Shown piece after piece: positions 16,773 through 26,040 of a DNA stretch of 64,000 bases (its first letter is position 1; every line of letters starts with the position of its first letter). The notes under the pieces were generated by a model. It did not search any database, was not told the DNA's origin, and saw only the letters and a list, made by a program, of their open reading frames with translations. This DNA comes from an uncultured Clostridia bacterium (GTDB taxonomy: Bacteria > Bacillota > Clostridia > Oscillospirales > Oscillospiraceae), in NCBI GenBank assembly GCA_947173485.1, contig CAMWFH010000007.1:1-64000 (forward strand). The letters are read 5' to 3'. The translations under genes were made by a program, and so were the position numbers.

Positions 16773-18002
16773 TCAGGAGGGGTAGGCGTACTCCCCGTTT
16801 TGCTCGTTGATGCCGTAGAAGTCGGCGAAGCTGAGGCGGAACAGCCGGTCCAGCTTGCCGGTCAGATCCACGCCGTTCTTGATCAGATAGAGGTAGAGGC
16901 CGTGGTTGGAGATGTCCCCCAGGGACAGGTAGCCGGTGAGCCGCCCGTCCTTCACGATGGCCTTCTTGTACTCCGTGGGGGTCTTGTGGACCAGGATGTC
17001 CGCCCCCTCGGTCAGGTCCAGGCGGCCCACGCTGAGCATGGTGACGCCGAAGAAGTTGCTGGTGTTCTTGAAGGGGTAGGGCTTCTCATAGACCGTGTCG
17101 ATGCCGGCCATGTTCTCCGCTGCCGCCTTGCCCTGGGCCATGGCATCGGGCCAGACGCCGCTGAGGCCGGTGCAGTCCCCGGCGGCGAACACGTCCGGGG
17201 CGCTGGTCCGCAGGTGGTCGTCCACGGTGATGGCCCGCTCGGCGGCGATGCCGCTCGACAGGGCCAGCTGGATCCGGGGCCGGACGCCGGCGGCCATGAT
17301 GATGAAGTCGCAGGGGACGTGTTCCCCGGTGGAGAGGATGACCTCGGTGATGTTGCCCTCGCTGTCCACCACCGCGTCCGCGGCCCCGATGCCCAGGAGG
17401 AACCGGCAGCCCTGGTCCTCAAAGACCTTCTGGTAGACGGAGGCGGCATAGTCGTCGGTCTGGAGGGGCATCACCCGGGGGGCCATCTCGGCGATGGTCA
17501 CCTCCGCGCCCCGGTGGCAGAGGGCGGAGGCGGCGTCCAGCCCCACCAGGCCGGAGCCCACGATGAACACCCGCTTGCCCTTGGCGAAGGCGGCGTCTAT
17601 CTGCAAAGCATCGCTCAGGTCCCGGAAGCCGAACACGTTGGGGGCCTCCCGGAAGTGGGGGATAGGGGGGATGAAGAAGCCGGAGCCGGTGGCGATCAGC
17701 AGCTTGTCGTAGGGGGTATTGTAGTTGTCGCCGTAATAGACCAGCTTGGCGGCGGTGTCGATCCTGGTGACGCTCTGGCAGGGGATATGGTAGATATCGT
17801 TCTTCTCGAAAAACCCCTCCTCCACGAAGTTCAGCCCCTGGATGGTCCGCTCGTGGCCCAAGAACTTGTGGAGCATACACCTGGAGTGGACGTGTTCGTC
17901 GATGGAGAGCACCGTGATGATATCCTCCGGCCGGAAGTCCCGGAGGGTCCGGGCGGCGGTGATGCCGGCGGCGCCGGCGCCGATGATGACAAAGCGCTCC
18001 AT
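16773..18002 (-). CDS. FAD/NAD-dependent oxidoreductase of the CO dehydrogenase cluster (FNOR)
   Basis: A 409-residue rubredoxin-reductase-like flavoprotein. The first FAD Rossmann motif is FVIIGAGAAGITAARTL (N-terminus), the NAD motif is VFIVGSGLVGLDAASAL (about 143-160), and a TSAPDVFAAGDCTGL motif binds the FAD tail. There is no Cys-x-x-Cys redox pair. The start at 18002 is 2 bp past the ferredoxin stop. In CooS-CooF-FNOR operons this protein is thought to pass CO-derived electrons to NAD(P)+. It is the last gene of the operon. Confidence 0.88.
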   Translation of the reverse strand: MERFVIIGAGAAGITAARTLRDFRPEDIITVLSIDEHVHSRCMLHKFLGHERTIQGLNFVEEGFFEKNDIYHIPCQSVTRIDTAAKLVYYGDNYNTPYDKLLIATGSGFFIPPIPHFREAPNVFGFRDLSDALQIDAAFAKGKRVFIVGSGLVGLDAASALCHRGAEVTIAEMAPRVMPLQTDDYAASVYQKVFEDQGCRFLLGIGAADAVVDSEGNITEVILSTGEHVPCDFIIMAAGVRPRIQLALSSGIAAERAITVDDHLRTSAPDVFAAGDCTGLSGVWPDAMAQGKAAAENMAGIDTVYEKPYPFKNTSNFFGVTMLSVGRLDLTEGADILVHKTPTEYKKAIVKDGRLTGYLSLGDISNHGLYLYLIKNGVDLTGKLDRLFRLSFADFYGINEQNGEYAYPS

Positions 18003-18004
18003 GG

Positions 18005-18478
18005 TCACACCTCCCTCACTTCGATCGCTTTTTTCGGGCAGGCCCGGACGCAGGCCGGGCCCTCCGCCAGGTGGGCGCAGAAGTCGCACTTGACCATCCG
18101 CTTTTTGTCCGGGGAGACGGCGGGGACGCCGTAGCGGCAGTTCATCACGCACATGAAGCAGGCGGCGCACTTCTCTTCGTCATAGGTCACCAGGCCGGTC
18201 TCCAGGTCCTTCTGGAGCGCCCCGGACATACAGGCCCCGGCGCAGTCGGGCACATCGCAGTGGCGGCAGAAGATGGGCCGGTAGCCCCCCTTCCCGTCGG
18301 TGACGATCCGGTTCCGGGACTGGGTGGCGCTGTCCGTCAGGTCCAGGCCGTAGACCGCCTGGCGCAGCTCGGCCAGGGAGCCCTGCCGGGGGGTCATATC
18401 CTGGTGGGAGGCCATGCAGGCGATGGTGCAGTTCTTGCACCCGTCGCACTTGGCCGGGTCGATAAAGATCCGTTTCAT
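18005..18478 (-). CDS. cooF: CooF-like four-cluster ferredoxin
   Basis: Electron carrier for CO dehydrogenase. The 157-residue protein has four cysteine clusters of the HycB/CooF type: CDGCKNCTIAC (residues 11-21), CRHCDVPDCAGAC, CAACFMCVMNC and CDFCAHLAEGPACVRACP. It has no signal peptide, so it is cytosolic. It sits 18 bp after cooS and directly before the flavoprotein, which makes the assignment much stronger than sequence alone, since related subunits occur in hydrogenase and formate dehydrogenase complexes. Confidence 0.88.
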   Translation of the reverse strand: MKRIFIDPAKCDGCKNCTIACMASHQDMTPRQGSLAELRQAVYGLDLTDSATQSRNRIVTDGKGGYRPIFCRHCDVPDCAGACMSGALQKDLETGLVTYDEEKCAACFMCVMNCRYGVPAVSPDKKRMVKCDFCAHLAEGPACVRACPKKAIEVREV

Positions 18479-18496
18479 CTGTCCGTGCCTCCCTTC

Positions 18497-20386
18497 TCAA
18501 ATGTGCAGGGCTTGGCGCTTCTCCTCGATGATGGCGGCCAGGGTATTGGCGGCGCTCTTGCCGTCGCCGTCCACGATGACCCGCCCGCCGGTGAGGCCCA
18601 CCATGTCCTCGGTCAGCACCCGGGTCACCAGCTTGCTGCCGGTGATGAAGGGGGGCACCCCCAGGTGCAGGGGCAGCCCCAGGGCCAGGGCGAAGGCCCC
18701 GTCGGCCAGGGCCTGCTCCTCCAGCCACTGGGCGGCGGAGAGGACCAGGGGCAGCTGGGGCAGGTCCACGCCCAGTTCCCCGGCGATCTCGGTGGCCACG
18801 ATCTCCAGCCGGCCGATGGCCAGGCAGGGACCGAAGTTCAGCACCGGCGGGATGCCCAGCTCCTTGCAGACGGCTTTCAAGTTGGGCCCCGCCAGCTCGG
18901 CGGCCTCGGGGGTCATGAGGCCGATGTTCTCCAGGCCGCCGGAGGAGCAGCCGGCGGTGAGGACCAGGATATCCTTGGCGATCAGCTCCTTCGCCAGCTC
19001 GGCGGTGAGGGTGTCGTGACCGTAGGCCACGCTGGAGCAGCCCACCACCCCGGCCAGGCCCCGGATCTTGCCGGAGACGATCAGGTCGATGAGGGGCTTC
19101 CAGCTGCCGCCCAGGAAGTCCTTCAGGCTCCCCTCGCTGACGCCGGTGAGGGTGTCCTTGTTGCCGTGGTCTGTGAACAAATTCATGGGCACAGTGCCCC
19201 GGCGGTCCTTGTAGGCGGCGATGATCTCGTCGATGATCCGGTCCCCGTCGGCCTGGCGGGTCTCGTAGTTGAAGGGGATGTACTCGGCGTTGGCCTTCTT
19301 GGCCACTACGTCCAGGCAGATCTGGCGGATCTTCAGCTCATCGCAGACAGCCTCGATGCCGGGGAGGGTGCAGTTGAACTCGCTGAGGACCGCGTCGATG
19401 GCCCCGCAGGCCAGGACGGCCTCGGAGATGTAGTTGTTGCCGGCGTGGCCATCGAAGATCTCGGTGTAGTGGGCCCCCCGGAGCTGGAGGTCCTGGCCCA
19501 CGCAGGTGCAGCCCACCAGCTTGAAGCCCTTGGCCCCGGCGGCCTGGGCTTTGGCGACCACGTCATCGTCCAGGAGCCGGTCCTGGATGTAGGTGAAGAG
19601 GGAGTGCTGGTGGCCGGTGATCAGGATGTTGATGTAGTCCGGGTCGATGACGTTCATGCCCACGGGGGCGGAGCGGATCACCGGGTCCCCCAGGACCACG
19701 TCATTGAGGAGGTTGGTCAGCTGGAGGCCGTAGAGGCCCGTGGAGATGCCCAGGCGCAGGCAGCTCACCAGCATCTCCACCGGGTCGGAGCTGAGGTTGG
19801 TGGAGGTCTTGACCACGTTGTTGAAGACCTCCCCCTTGGCGCCGCCGGGCATGATGCCCAGCTCCTTCCAGCGCTCCACCCGGGGGGCGTAGGCTAATTT
19901 TTCCACTAGCTCCATGGGCTCATACTCCGGGCGGTACAGGTCCGCCAGAACGGCATCGGCCACCTTGACGCACAGGTCGTACTTGTCCTCCCCGGTGACG
20001 CCGAAGAGGTCCGCCAGGTGGCGGAGGGCCTTCTCGCTGCGGATCTTGTCCCTGTGGAGGCCGGTGTTCTTCAGCTGCCGGGCGGTGTTCTCCACGATAT
20101 GGATATAGCACCCGGAGCCGGCGGCCACGGCCCGGAGGAAGTTCCGGGCCACGATGGTGTCGGCGCTGGCCCCGCAGATGCCCCGGGGGGCGTCGGGGGT
20201 GATGCGGCAGGGCCCATTGGCGCAGAGGCGGCAGCAGACCCCTTGGAGGCCGAAGCCGCACTTGGTCTCCTGGGTGGCCACCCGGTGGTGGGCCGTCTCC
20301 ATCGGCAGGGCGCGGATGTAGGCCTCCATGGGCTTGTCCGCGCTGGGACAGGTGCTGCGGCTGAGGCACCCGGTACAGGTGTTCAT
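18497..20386 (-). CDS. cooS: Anaerobic nickel-iron carbon monoxide dehydrogenase, catalytic subunit
   Basis: Oxidises CO to CO2 (or the reverse) at a Ni-Fe-S C-cluster. The 629-residue protein carries the D- and B-cluster cysteines in TKCGFGLQGVCCRLCANGPC plus a further Cys (residues 43-71). The C-cluster ligands are visible: His in ITGHQHS, and Cys in LVGCTCVGQD, SEFNCTLPG, GVVGCSSVAYG, LTAGCSSGG and NFGPCLAIGR. Length is normal for monofunctional CooS. The start has AGGAGG. Neither acetyl-CoA synthase nor the nickel-insertion gene cooC is next to it, so the cluster fits NAD(P)H generation or redox protection rather than acetogenesis. Confidence 0.96.
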   Translation of the reverse strand: MNTCTGCLSRSTCPSADKPMEAYIRALPMETAHHRVATQETKCGFGLQGVCCRLCANGPCRITPDAPRGICGASADTIVARNFLRAVAAGSGCYIHIVENTARQLKNTGLHRDKIRSEKALRHLADLFGVTGEDKYDLCVKVADAVLADLYRPEYEPMELVEKLAYAPRVERWKELGIMPGGAKGEVFNNVVKTSTNLSSDPVEMLVSCLRLGISTGLYGLQLTNLLNDVVLGDPVIRSAPVGMNVIDPDYINILITGHQHSLFTYIQDRLLDDDVVAKAQAAGAKGFKLVGCTCVGQDLQLRGAHYTEIFDGHAGNNYISEAVLACGAIDAVLSEFNCTLPGIEAVCDELKIRQICLDVVAKKANAEYIPFNYETRQADGDRIIDEIIAAYKDRRGTVPMNLFTDHGNKDTLTGVSEGSLKDFLGGSWKPLIDLIVSGKIRGLAGVVGCSSVAYGHDTLTAELAKELIAKDILVLTAGCSSGGLENIGLMTPEAAELAGPNLKAVCKELGIPPVLNFGPCLAIGRLEIVATEIAGELGVDLPQLPLVLSAAQWLEEQALADGAFALALGLPLHLGVPPFITGSKLVTRVLTEDMVGLTGGRVIVDGDGKSAANTLAAIIEEKRQALHI

Positions 20387-20427
20387 AGTTCGTTTCCTCC
20401 TGTCTGAAATGTTTCGGCGGTGGTCCC

Positions 20428-20456
20428 ATCATACCATAGCCGGGAGCGCTTTGCAA
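20428..20456 (-). promoter_or_regulatory. Promoter of the cooS operon
   Basis: On the minus strand TTGCAA (20451-20456), 17-bp spacer and TATGAT (20428-20433) lie about 42 bp upstream of the cooS ATG. I see no obvious CooA/CRP-type palindrome next to it. Confidence 0.65.
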
Positions 20457-20541
20457 GAGCGGGAGCGGCGCTGCTGTGCCGCCCGGCGGCCAGGGCCGGG
20501 ATATACGGGGAAAGGCTATATTTATTAACAGAAATATGTAT

Positions 20542-20570
20542 TTTACAAATAGGTCCTGAGCGAATATAAT
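20542..20570 (+). promoter_or_regulatory. Promoter of the creatininase gene
   Basis: TTTACA (20542-20547), 17-bp spacer, TATAAT (20565-20570). It is divergent from the cooS promoter within the 266-bp shared gap. Confidence 0.65.
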
Positions 20571-20652
20571 AAGAATGACCAAAAAAAGCGGACTGTCTTG
20601 GTGGTTTTTATGGGGAATGACAGTGGACAACGAGGAAGAAAGGGGACACAGC

Positions 20653-21417
20653 ATGAGAGCCTATATCCTAGACGAGATGATCCACCCGGAGGTGGCGGCG
20701 CTGCTGCCCAAGGTCCAGCTGGCGGTGGTGCCGGTGGGCTCCTGCGAGCAGCACGGGCCCAACACCACCTATAATACCGACACCGCCCGGGCCTACGCCT
20801 TCTGCAAGCTGCTGGGGGAACACTACGGCGAGAAGCTTTTGATCTGTCCTCCGGTCACATACGGCATCTCCATCCACCACATGGCCTTTGCCGGCACCGT
20901 CACCCTCCGGCCGGAGACCTATATCGAGCTGCTGAAGGACATCGCCATCGCCCTCCACAAGCACGGCATCCCCCGCATCCTCTTCGTGAACGGCCACGGG
21001 GGCAACGCCAGCTCCCTGAACGTGGCGGTCCACGCCTTGAAGTACGCCCACGGCATCGACGCCTACTATACCGGCATGGGCTTCGGCGTCTTTGACGACG
21101 CCGTCACCCCGGAGATGGGCTGGTCGGAGAAGCGGGGCCACGCCAGCGAGAGCGAGACCTCCCAGTGCATGGTCCTCTGCCCGGAGGTGGTCCGGGAGGA
21201 GCTGCACAAGGGGGAGGTGGTGGAGGACTTCATCATCCGAGGCAAGAACGCCCCCTTCCGCTACGGCGGGATGGCCTTCCAGTGGGAGCGGGACGCCTCC
21301 GCCAACGGGGCCCTGGGGGACGCCCGCCTGGCCAACCCGGAGGACGGCCGGCGGCTCAACGACCTGGCCCTGGAGCGGGTGGAGCGGACCATCGACTATA
21401 TCCTGTCCCACTTCTGA
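20653..21417 (+). CDS. Creatininase-family amidohydrolase
   Basis: Metal-dependent cyclic amide hydrolase fold. The 254-residue protein shows the metal/active-site signatures VPVGSCEQHGPN (Glu, His), NTDTARAYAF (Asp), LFVNGHGGNASSLN and WSEKRGHASESETS (Glu). The ATG at 20653 follows AAAGGGG; a longer reading from 20575 includes the promoter region and is rejected. The family includes creatininase, a mycofactocin protease (MftE) and riboflavin/F420-pathway hydrolases, so the substrate is open. The adjacent LysR regulator, peptide importer and M20 peptidase suggest an imported amide or peptide-like compound. Confidence 0.85.
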   Translation: MRAYILDEMIHPEVAALLPKVQLAVVPVGSCEQHGPNTTYNTDTARAYAFCKLLGEHYGEKLLICPPVTYGISIHHMAFAGTVTLRPETYIELLKDIAIALHKHGIPRILFVNGHGGNASSLNVAVHALKYAHGIDAYYTGMGFGVFDDAVTPEMGWSEKRGHASESETSQCMVLCPEVVREELHKGEVVEDFIIRGKNAPFRYGGMAFQWERDASANGALGDARLANPEDGRRLNDLALERVERTIDYILSHF

Positions 21418-21424
21418 ACCGCCC

Positions 21425-22351
21425 TCAGCCCGGCAGGCCGTTGTAGATGGGCTGGAGCAGGTAGCTCTCCTCCGCGTACTCCAGGATGTTGCGCAGCAGC
21501 CGCTGGACGATCTCGGTCCTGTTCTTCAGCTGGGACCGCTGGAACACCAGATAGCAGGTGTGCCTGGGGGCGTCAGCGGACAGGCGGCGGATGGTCAGAG
21601 CGCCGGGCTCCCGGTCCCGGATGGCGATGGCGATGGAGGCCGGGCAGACGGCCCAGTTCTCCGGCCGGGTCAGGTAGCTGTGGGTGATGTGATTGTTGTC
21701 CACCTGGAGGTAGACCGGGGTGTAGGGGTCCCAGTGGGCGTCATGCCAGCGCCGGGTCTCCCCGGTCCAGGAGGTGACGCTCACCTCGTAGTGGGGGTCC
21801 AGCTCGGTGGGGGAGATCTTCCTGTCCGGCAGGCAGGTGTCCGCCGGGCAGAGGATCACATACTCCGTACTGAACACAGGGGTGGCCACCGTGGCGTCGC
21901 TGACGATCAGCCGGGCGGCCAGGCCCGCGTCGGCACCCCGGTCCGCCACCATGGTATAGACCTGGGGGGAGCCCACCGTCCGCAGCCGGATCTCCGGCGG
22001 GACCGGGCAGTCCATCAGCCTGTGGATGATCTGGGGCAGCACATACTCCTGGTAGCTCCCCGGGGCGGCGATGGTGAGAGAGGCCCGGACCGCCTCCTGG
22101 CAGAACTGGGTGGTCTGCCGGTCCAGCTCCAGCCACCGCTCGGCGATGGGGATGAAGTCCTGGCCCTTCTGGGTCAGCTCGATGGCCCGGTGGCCCTTCC
22201 GCCGCAGCACCAGCTGCACCCCCAGCTCCTCCTCCAGCTGGCTGAGCCGGGAACTGATGGTGGGCTGGGAGGTGTACATGGCCTGGGCGGCGCTGGAGAT
22301 GTTCTGGTAGCGCACGATATACAGGAACGTTCGGATATTGAGCAAGTTCAT
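21425..22351 (-). CDS. LysR-type regulator of the peptide importer locus
   Basis: A 308-residue LysR protein: N-terminal winged helix-turn-helix (NIRTFLYIVRYQNISSAAQA then MYTSQPTISSRLSQLEEELG), and a C-terminal effector-binding domain (about 90-300) with the ITIAAPGSYQEYVLP start typical of the fold. It is divergent from the substrate-binding protein at 22498 and convergent with the creatininase (7-bp gap), a position that usually means it controls the divergent operon. Effector unknown. Confidence 0.9.
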   Translation of the reverse strand: MNLLNIRTFLYIVRYQNISSAAQAMYTSQPTISSRLSQLEEELGVQLVLRRKGHRAIELTQKGQDFIPIAERWLELDRQTTQFCQEAVRASLTIAAPGSYQEYVLPQIIHRLMDCPVPPEIRLRTVGSPQVYTMVADRGADAGLAARLIVSDATVATPVFSTEYVILCPADTCLPDRKISPTELDPHYEVSVTSWTGETRRWHDAHWDPYTPVYLQVDNNHITHSYLTRPENWAVCPASIAIAIRDREPGALTIRRLSADAPRHTCYLVFQRSQLKNRTEIVQRLLRNILEYAEESYLLQPIYNGLPG

Positions 22352-22426
22352 CGGACGGGCCCTCCCTGCGATCAGCTGCCCCTATCATACCACAAGCGGA
22401 GGGAAAAGGGAACCTATTTCGATCTC

Positions 22427-22456
22427 TTGCCGCGCCTGCGCGGATGGGGATAAATA
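22427..22456 (+). promoter_or_regulatory. Probable promoter of the peptide ABC operon
   Basis: TTGCCG (22427-22432), 18-bp spacer, TAAATA (22451-22456), about 40 bp before the start at 22498. On the other strand TATGAT near 22382-22387 could serve lysR. LysR boxes are expected in this 146-bp gap, but I could not single out one. Confidence 0.4.
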
Positions 22457-22497
22457 TGTGAGCAGAGGATCAGAGATAAGAAAAGGAGACGATCACC

Positions 22498-24096
22498 ATG
22501 AAGCGAATGAAAAGAAGTCTGTCATTCCTGCTGGCTATGCTGATGCTTTTGTCCCTGGCGGCCTGCGGCGGCAAGAAGGACCCCGCCCCGCCGGATGATA
22601 ACGGGACCAGCCAGCCCGGCCCCCAGGACCCCCTCCAGAGCACCGTGGTCCAGGGGACCGAGGCCGACAGCTACCGGAAGCACATCGACATCGCCCTCAC
22701 CCAGCAGATCACCACCTTAGATCCGGGCCTCGTGTCCAATGTGCAGCACTACTACCTGTTCAACATGGTCTACAACACCCTGCTCTTCTATGACAACTCC
22801 ACCAAGGAGCTGAGCGGGGAGCTGGCGGAGACCTTCGCCTGGGCCGATGACACCTACACCAAGATCCACATCACCCTCCGGCCGGACGTGGTGTTCCACA
22901 GCGGCGCCCCCCTCACCGCCGAGGACGTGGCCTTCTCCCTGGACCGCACCACCTCCACCCTGGTCACCAACACCTATGACCATGCGGACGTGATCGACGA
23001 GCATACCCTGGACATCGTCCTGAGCCAGCCCAACGTGGACTTCATGTACGTCCTGAGCCACAACTCCTCCGCCATCGTCAGCAAGGCCTCGGTGGAGGCC
23101 GACCCGGACCTGGGCGGCGCCGTGGGCACCGGTCCCTGGGTCATCGATATGAAGAACTATGTGGCCGGCGACAGCGTGGCCCTGGTCCGCAACGACGCCT
23201 ACTGGGGCGAGAAGCCCAAGACCGAGAGCATCACCCTGCGCCTGATCTCCAACGCATCCTCCCGCCTCATCGCCCTCCAGAACAAGGAGGTCTCCCTGAT
23301 GACCAGCGTCAACCCCACGGAGGTCAGCTCCGCCAAGAGCAGCCCGGACATCACCGTCCACGACTATGCCACCGCCCAGATGTACTACTTCGCCTTCAAC
23401 AACACCAGCGGCCCCGCTGCTGACGATCTGAAGCTCCGGCAGGCCGTGGCCTACGCCATCGACCGGGAGGAGCTGTACCTGGCCACCGGCGACACCGGCG
23501 CCTCTCCCGCCACCTCCTTCTGGGGCTGGCATATGCAGTACTACTTCGACGACTTTGACCTGGACCTGGGCTACGACCCCGAGAAGGCCAAGGAGCTGGT
23601 GGACCAGCTGGACAACAAGACCCTCCATCTGATGGTCAACACCGGCTCCTCCGACTACCGCATCATGTCCCAGGTCATCCAGGAGCAGTGCCGGCGGGTA
23701 GGGCTGGAGATCGTCATCGATGAGGTGGACTCCGCCGGCGCCACCGCCAACTCCAAGTACGCCAGCGCCACCCACGAGGCCATGCTCTACAGCATCAACA
23801 TGAACGACTGGGACAGCGACATGGGCCGTCTCCTCTCGGTGGGCTCCAACACCAACAAGGCCGTGCTGAACAACGAGCGGATCACCGAGCTTTTGGGCCT
23901 GGGCGTCTCCACCACCGACGAGGCCCAGCGGGCCGCCTACTACCAGGAGATCCAGACCCTCGTCCACGACAACTGCTTCTATATCCCCCTCTACTACACC
24001 AGCGACACCACCGCCTATGAGACCGGCGCCAGCGGGATGCACCTGTCCTACAGCCGGGACCACGACTACTCCTATATCTGCATCCCCGAGGCGTAA
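22498..24096 (+). CDS. Peptide/oligopeptide ABC transporter substrate-binding lipoprotein
   Basis: Extracytoplasmic receptor of the SBP_bac_5 family that delivers peptide-like ligands to the DppBCDF-type importer. The 532-residue protein has a lipoprotein signal (MKRMKRSLSFLLAML..., lipobox LSLAAC at about 17-22), a Pro/Gly/Asp-rich linker, and the family landmarks ITTLDPGLVSN, LRPDVVFHSGAPLTAEDVAF, GTGPWVI and AVAYAIDREELY. The start has AAAGGAG. It is the first gene of a six-gene operon ending with an M20 peptidase. Related proteins also bind nickel or opines, so the ligand is not certain. Confidence 0.92.
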   Translation: MKRMKRSLSFLLAMLMLLSLAACGGKKDPAPPDDNGTSQPGPQDPLQSTVVQGTEADSYRKHIDIALTQQITTLDPGLVSNVQHYYLFNMVYNTLLFYDNSTKELSGELAETFAWADDTYTKIHITLRPDVVFHSGAPLTAEDVAFSLDRTTSTLVTNTYDHADVIDEHTLDIVLSQPNVDFMYVLSHNSSAIVSKASVEADPDLGGAVGTGPWVIDMKNYVAGDSVALVRNDAYWGEKPKTESITLRLISNASSRLIALQNKEVSLMTSVNPTEVSSAKSSPDITVHDYATAQMYYFAFNNTSGPAADDLKLRQAVAYAIDREELYLATGDTGASPATSFWGWHMQYYFDDFDLDLGYDPEKAKELVDQLDNKTLHLMVNTGSSDYRIMSQVIQEQCRRVGLEIVIDEVDSAGATANSKYASATHEAMLYSINMNDWDSDMGRLLSVGSNTNKAVLNNERITELLGLGVSTTDEAQRAAYYQEIQTLVHDNCFYIPLYYTSDTTAYETGASGMHLSYSRDHDYSYICIPEA

Positions 24097-24162
24097 CACG
24101 CTCCTTTCCGGGAGCCGGCAGGTGAGCTGCCGGCTCCCATCCAGATATCACGAGGAGGGACT

Positions 24163-25140
24163 ATGGGAAAATACATCGTCAAGCGGGTGATCATGCTGAT
24201 CCCTGTGATCATCGGCGTATCCCTGCTGATCTTCATCATGCTGGACCTGGCTCCCGGCACGGTGCTGGACCAGATCGCCAACGACTACACCCCTGAGCAG
24301 CTGGCGGCCCTGGAGCACGAGCTGGGCTATGACCGGTCCGTGTTCTACCGGTACGGTATGTATATGTGGGACCTGCTCCACGGGGACCTGGGCACCTCTT
24401 ACATCTATAAGGCGGAGGTGTGGGACCTCTATATGCAGCGTCTGCCGGCCACGCTGCTGCTGGCCGGGGCCTCGGTGCTGGTGTCGATCGTCCTGTCGAT
24501 CCCCCTGGGGATCCTAGCGGCCACCAAGCACGGCAGCCTCACCGACAACGCCAGCATGGTCGCCGCCCTTCTGGGCCTGTCCATGCCCAACTTCTGGCTG
24601 GGGCTGATGCTCATCATCGTGTTCTCCCTGAACCTGGGCTGGCTGCCCAGCTCCGGCTTCAAGGACGGCTTTCGCAGCCTGATCCTGCCGGCCATCACCA
24701 TCGGCACCGGCCTGATGGCCACCCTGACCCGGACCACCCGGTCCTCCATGCTGGACGTGATCCGCTCCGACTACCTCCGCACCGCCCGGGCCAAGGGCGT
24801 GCCGGAGAAGACGGTGATCCGCAAGCACGCCCTGAAGAACGCCATGATCCCCATCATCACCGTGATCGGCACCCAGATGGGCCGGACCCTGGGGGGCAGC
24901 GTGGTGACGGAGAACGTGTTCTCCTGGCCCGGCGTAGGCCGGCTCACCATCGACGCGGTGAAGCAGCGGGACACCATCATGGTCACCGGCTGCATCATCA
25001 TGTCCGTCATCATGATCAGCCTGATCCAGCTGCTGGTGGATATCACCTACGCCTTCGTAGATCCCCGGCTGAAGTCCCAGTACGCCTCCGGCGGTGGGAA
25101 GCGGAAGCTCGCGAGAGCGGCGGGAGGTGGACAGACATGA
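24163..25140 (+). CDS. dppB: Peptide ABC transporter permease, DppB type
   Basis: A 325-residue inner membrane permease with an N-terminal segment (MGKYIVKRVIMLIPVIIGVS), a long outer loop (about 35-95), five further membrane helices and the EAA-like loop DYLRTARAKGVPEKTVIRKH (about 205-225) that contacts the ATPases. Its last 4 bases overlap the next start (ATGA). Confidence 0.92.
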   Translation: MGKYIVKRVIMLIPVIIGVSLLIFIMLDLAPGTVLDQIANDYTPEQLAALEHELGYDRSVFYRYGMYMWDLLHGDLGTSYIYKAEVWDLYMQRLPATLLLAGASVLVSIVLSIPLGILAATKHGSLTDNASMVAALLGLSMPNFWLGLMLIIVFSLNLGWLPSSGFKDGFRSLILPAITIGTGLMATLTRTTRSSMLDVIRSDYLRTARAKGVPEKTVIRKHALKNAMIPIITVIGTQMGRTLGGSVVTENVFSWPGVGRLTIDAVKQRDTIMVTGCIIMSVIMISLIQLLVDITYAFVDPRLKSQYASGGGKRKLARAAGGGQT

Positions 25141-26027
25141 AACTGGACAGCAAGAAAAAGGAGGGCCTAAAGCAGTACCGCAAGCGCAGCGCCCTGGGAG
25201 AGATCTTCCACCGCCTCCGGCGGAACAAGGGGGCCATGGCCGGCGCCTGCATCCTGCTGGTCCTCTTCGCCGTGGCCCTGACCGTGGACCTGTGGCTGGA
25301 CCAGGAGAAGGTCATCGGCATGAACGTCCGGGACAAGCTCCAGGGGCCCAGCCTCCAGCACTGGTTCGGCACCGACGAGATGGGCCGGGACCTGTTCTGG
25401 CGGGTGGTCTACGGCTCCCGGTTCTCTCTGGCCATCGGCTTCGTGGCGGTGTTCGTCTCCCTGATCGTGGGGGTGCCCCTGGGGGCCGTGGCCGGGTACT
25501 ACGGCAAAAAGGTCGAGACGGTCATCATGCGCTTCACCGACATCTTCTCTGCCGTCCCCGCCATCCTGATGGCGGTGGTGGTGGTCAGCGTCCTGGGCAC
25601 CAGTACCATCAACCTGATGATCGCCGTGGGCGTGTCCTCCATCCCCGGCTTCGTGCGGACCACCCGGGCGGCGGTGCTGACGGTGCGGAACGAGGAGTAT
25701 GTAGAAGCGGCCCGGGCCCTGGGGAAGTCGGACCTCTATATCATCTTCCTCCATGTGCTGCCCAACTGCCTCTCGCCCATCATCGTCCAGACCACCCTCC
25801 GGGTGGCCAGCGCCATCGTGTCCGCCTCCAGCCTGAGCTTCCTGGGCCTGGGCATCAAGCCCCCGGCGCCGGAGTGGGGGGCGCTGCTCACCGCTGGACG
25901 GGATTTCATCCTAGACTACAGCTATCTCACCTTTTTCCCGGGCCTCGCCATCATGATCACCGTCCTGGCCTTCAACCTGTTGGGCGACGGCCTGCGGGAC
26001 GCGATGGACCCGAAGCTGAAGCGATAA
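25137..26027 (+). CDS. dppC: Peptide ABC transporter permease, DppC type
   Basis: Second permease, 296 residues. A cytosolic N-terminus ([20 protein letters not shown]) precedes helix 1 ([19 protein letters not shown]), then the family motif [20 protein letters not shown] and the ATPase-contact loop [20 protein letters not shown]. The true start is the ATG at 25137 overlapping the dppB stop; longer frames upstream lie out of phase over dppB. Confidence 0.93.
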   Translation: MKLDSKKKEGLKQYRKRSALGEIFHRLRRNKGAMAGACILLVLFAVALTVDLWLDQEKVIGMNVRDKLQGPSLQHWFGTDEMGRDLFWRVVYGSRFSLAIGFVAVFVSLIVGVPLGAVAGYYGKKVETVIMRFTDIFSAVPAILMAVVVVSVLGTSTINLMIAVGVSSIPGFVRTTRAAVLTVRNEEYVEAARALGKSDLYIIFLHVLPNCLSPIIVQTTLRVASAIVSASSLSFLGLGIKPPAPEWGALLTAGRDFILDYSYLTFFPGLAIMITVLAFNLLGDGLRDAMDPKLKR

Positions 26028-26040
26028 GGGGGTATCGACG

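Noticed and set aside
18071..19897. 608-residue plus-strand frame opposite cooS/cooF
   Set aside because: Antisense to CO dehydrogenase, whose cysteine motifs prove the minus strand is coding.
16773..20386. Part of an acetyl-CoA (Wood-Ljungdahl) cluster
   Set aside because: No acetyl-CoA synthase, corrinoid or methyltransferase gene in the neighbourhood.
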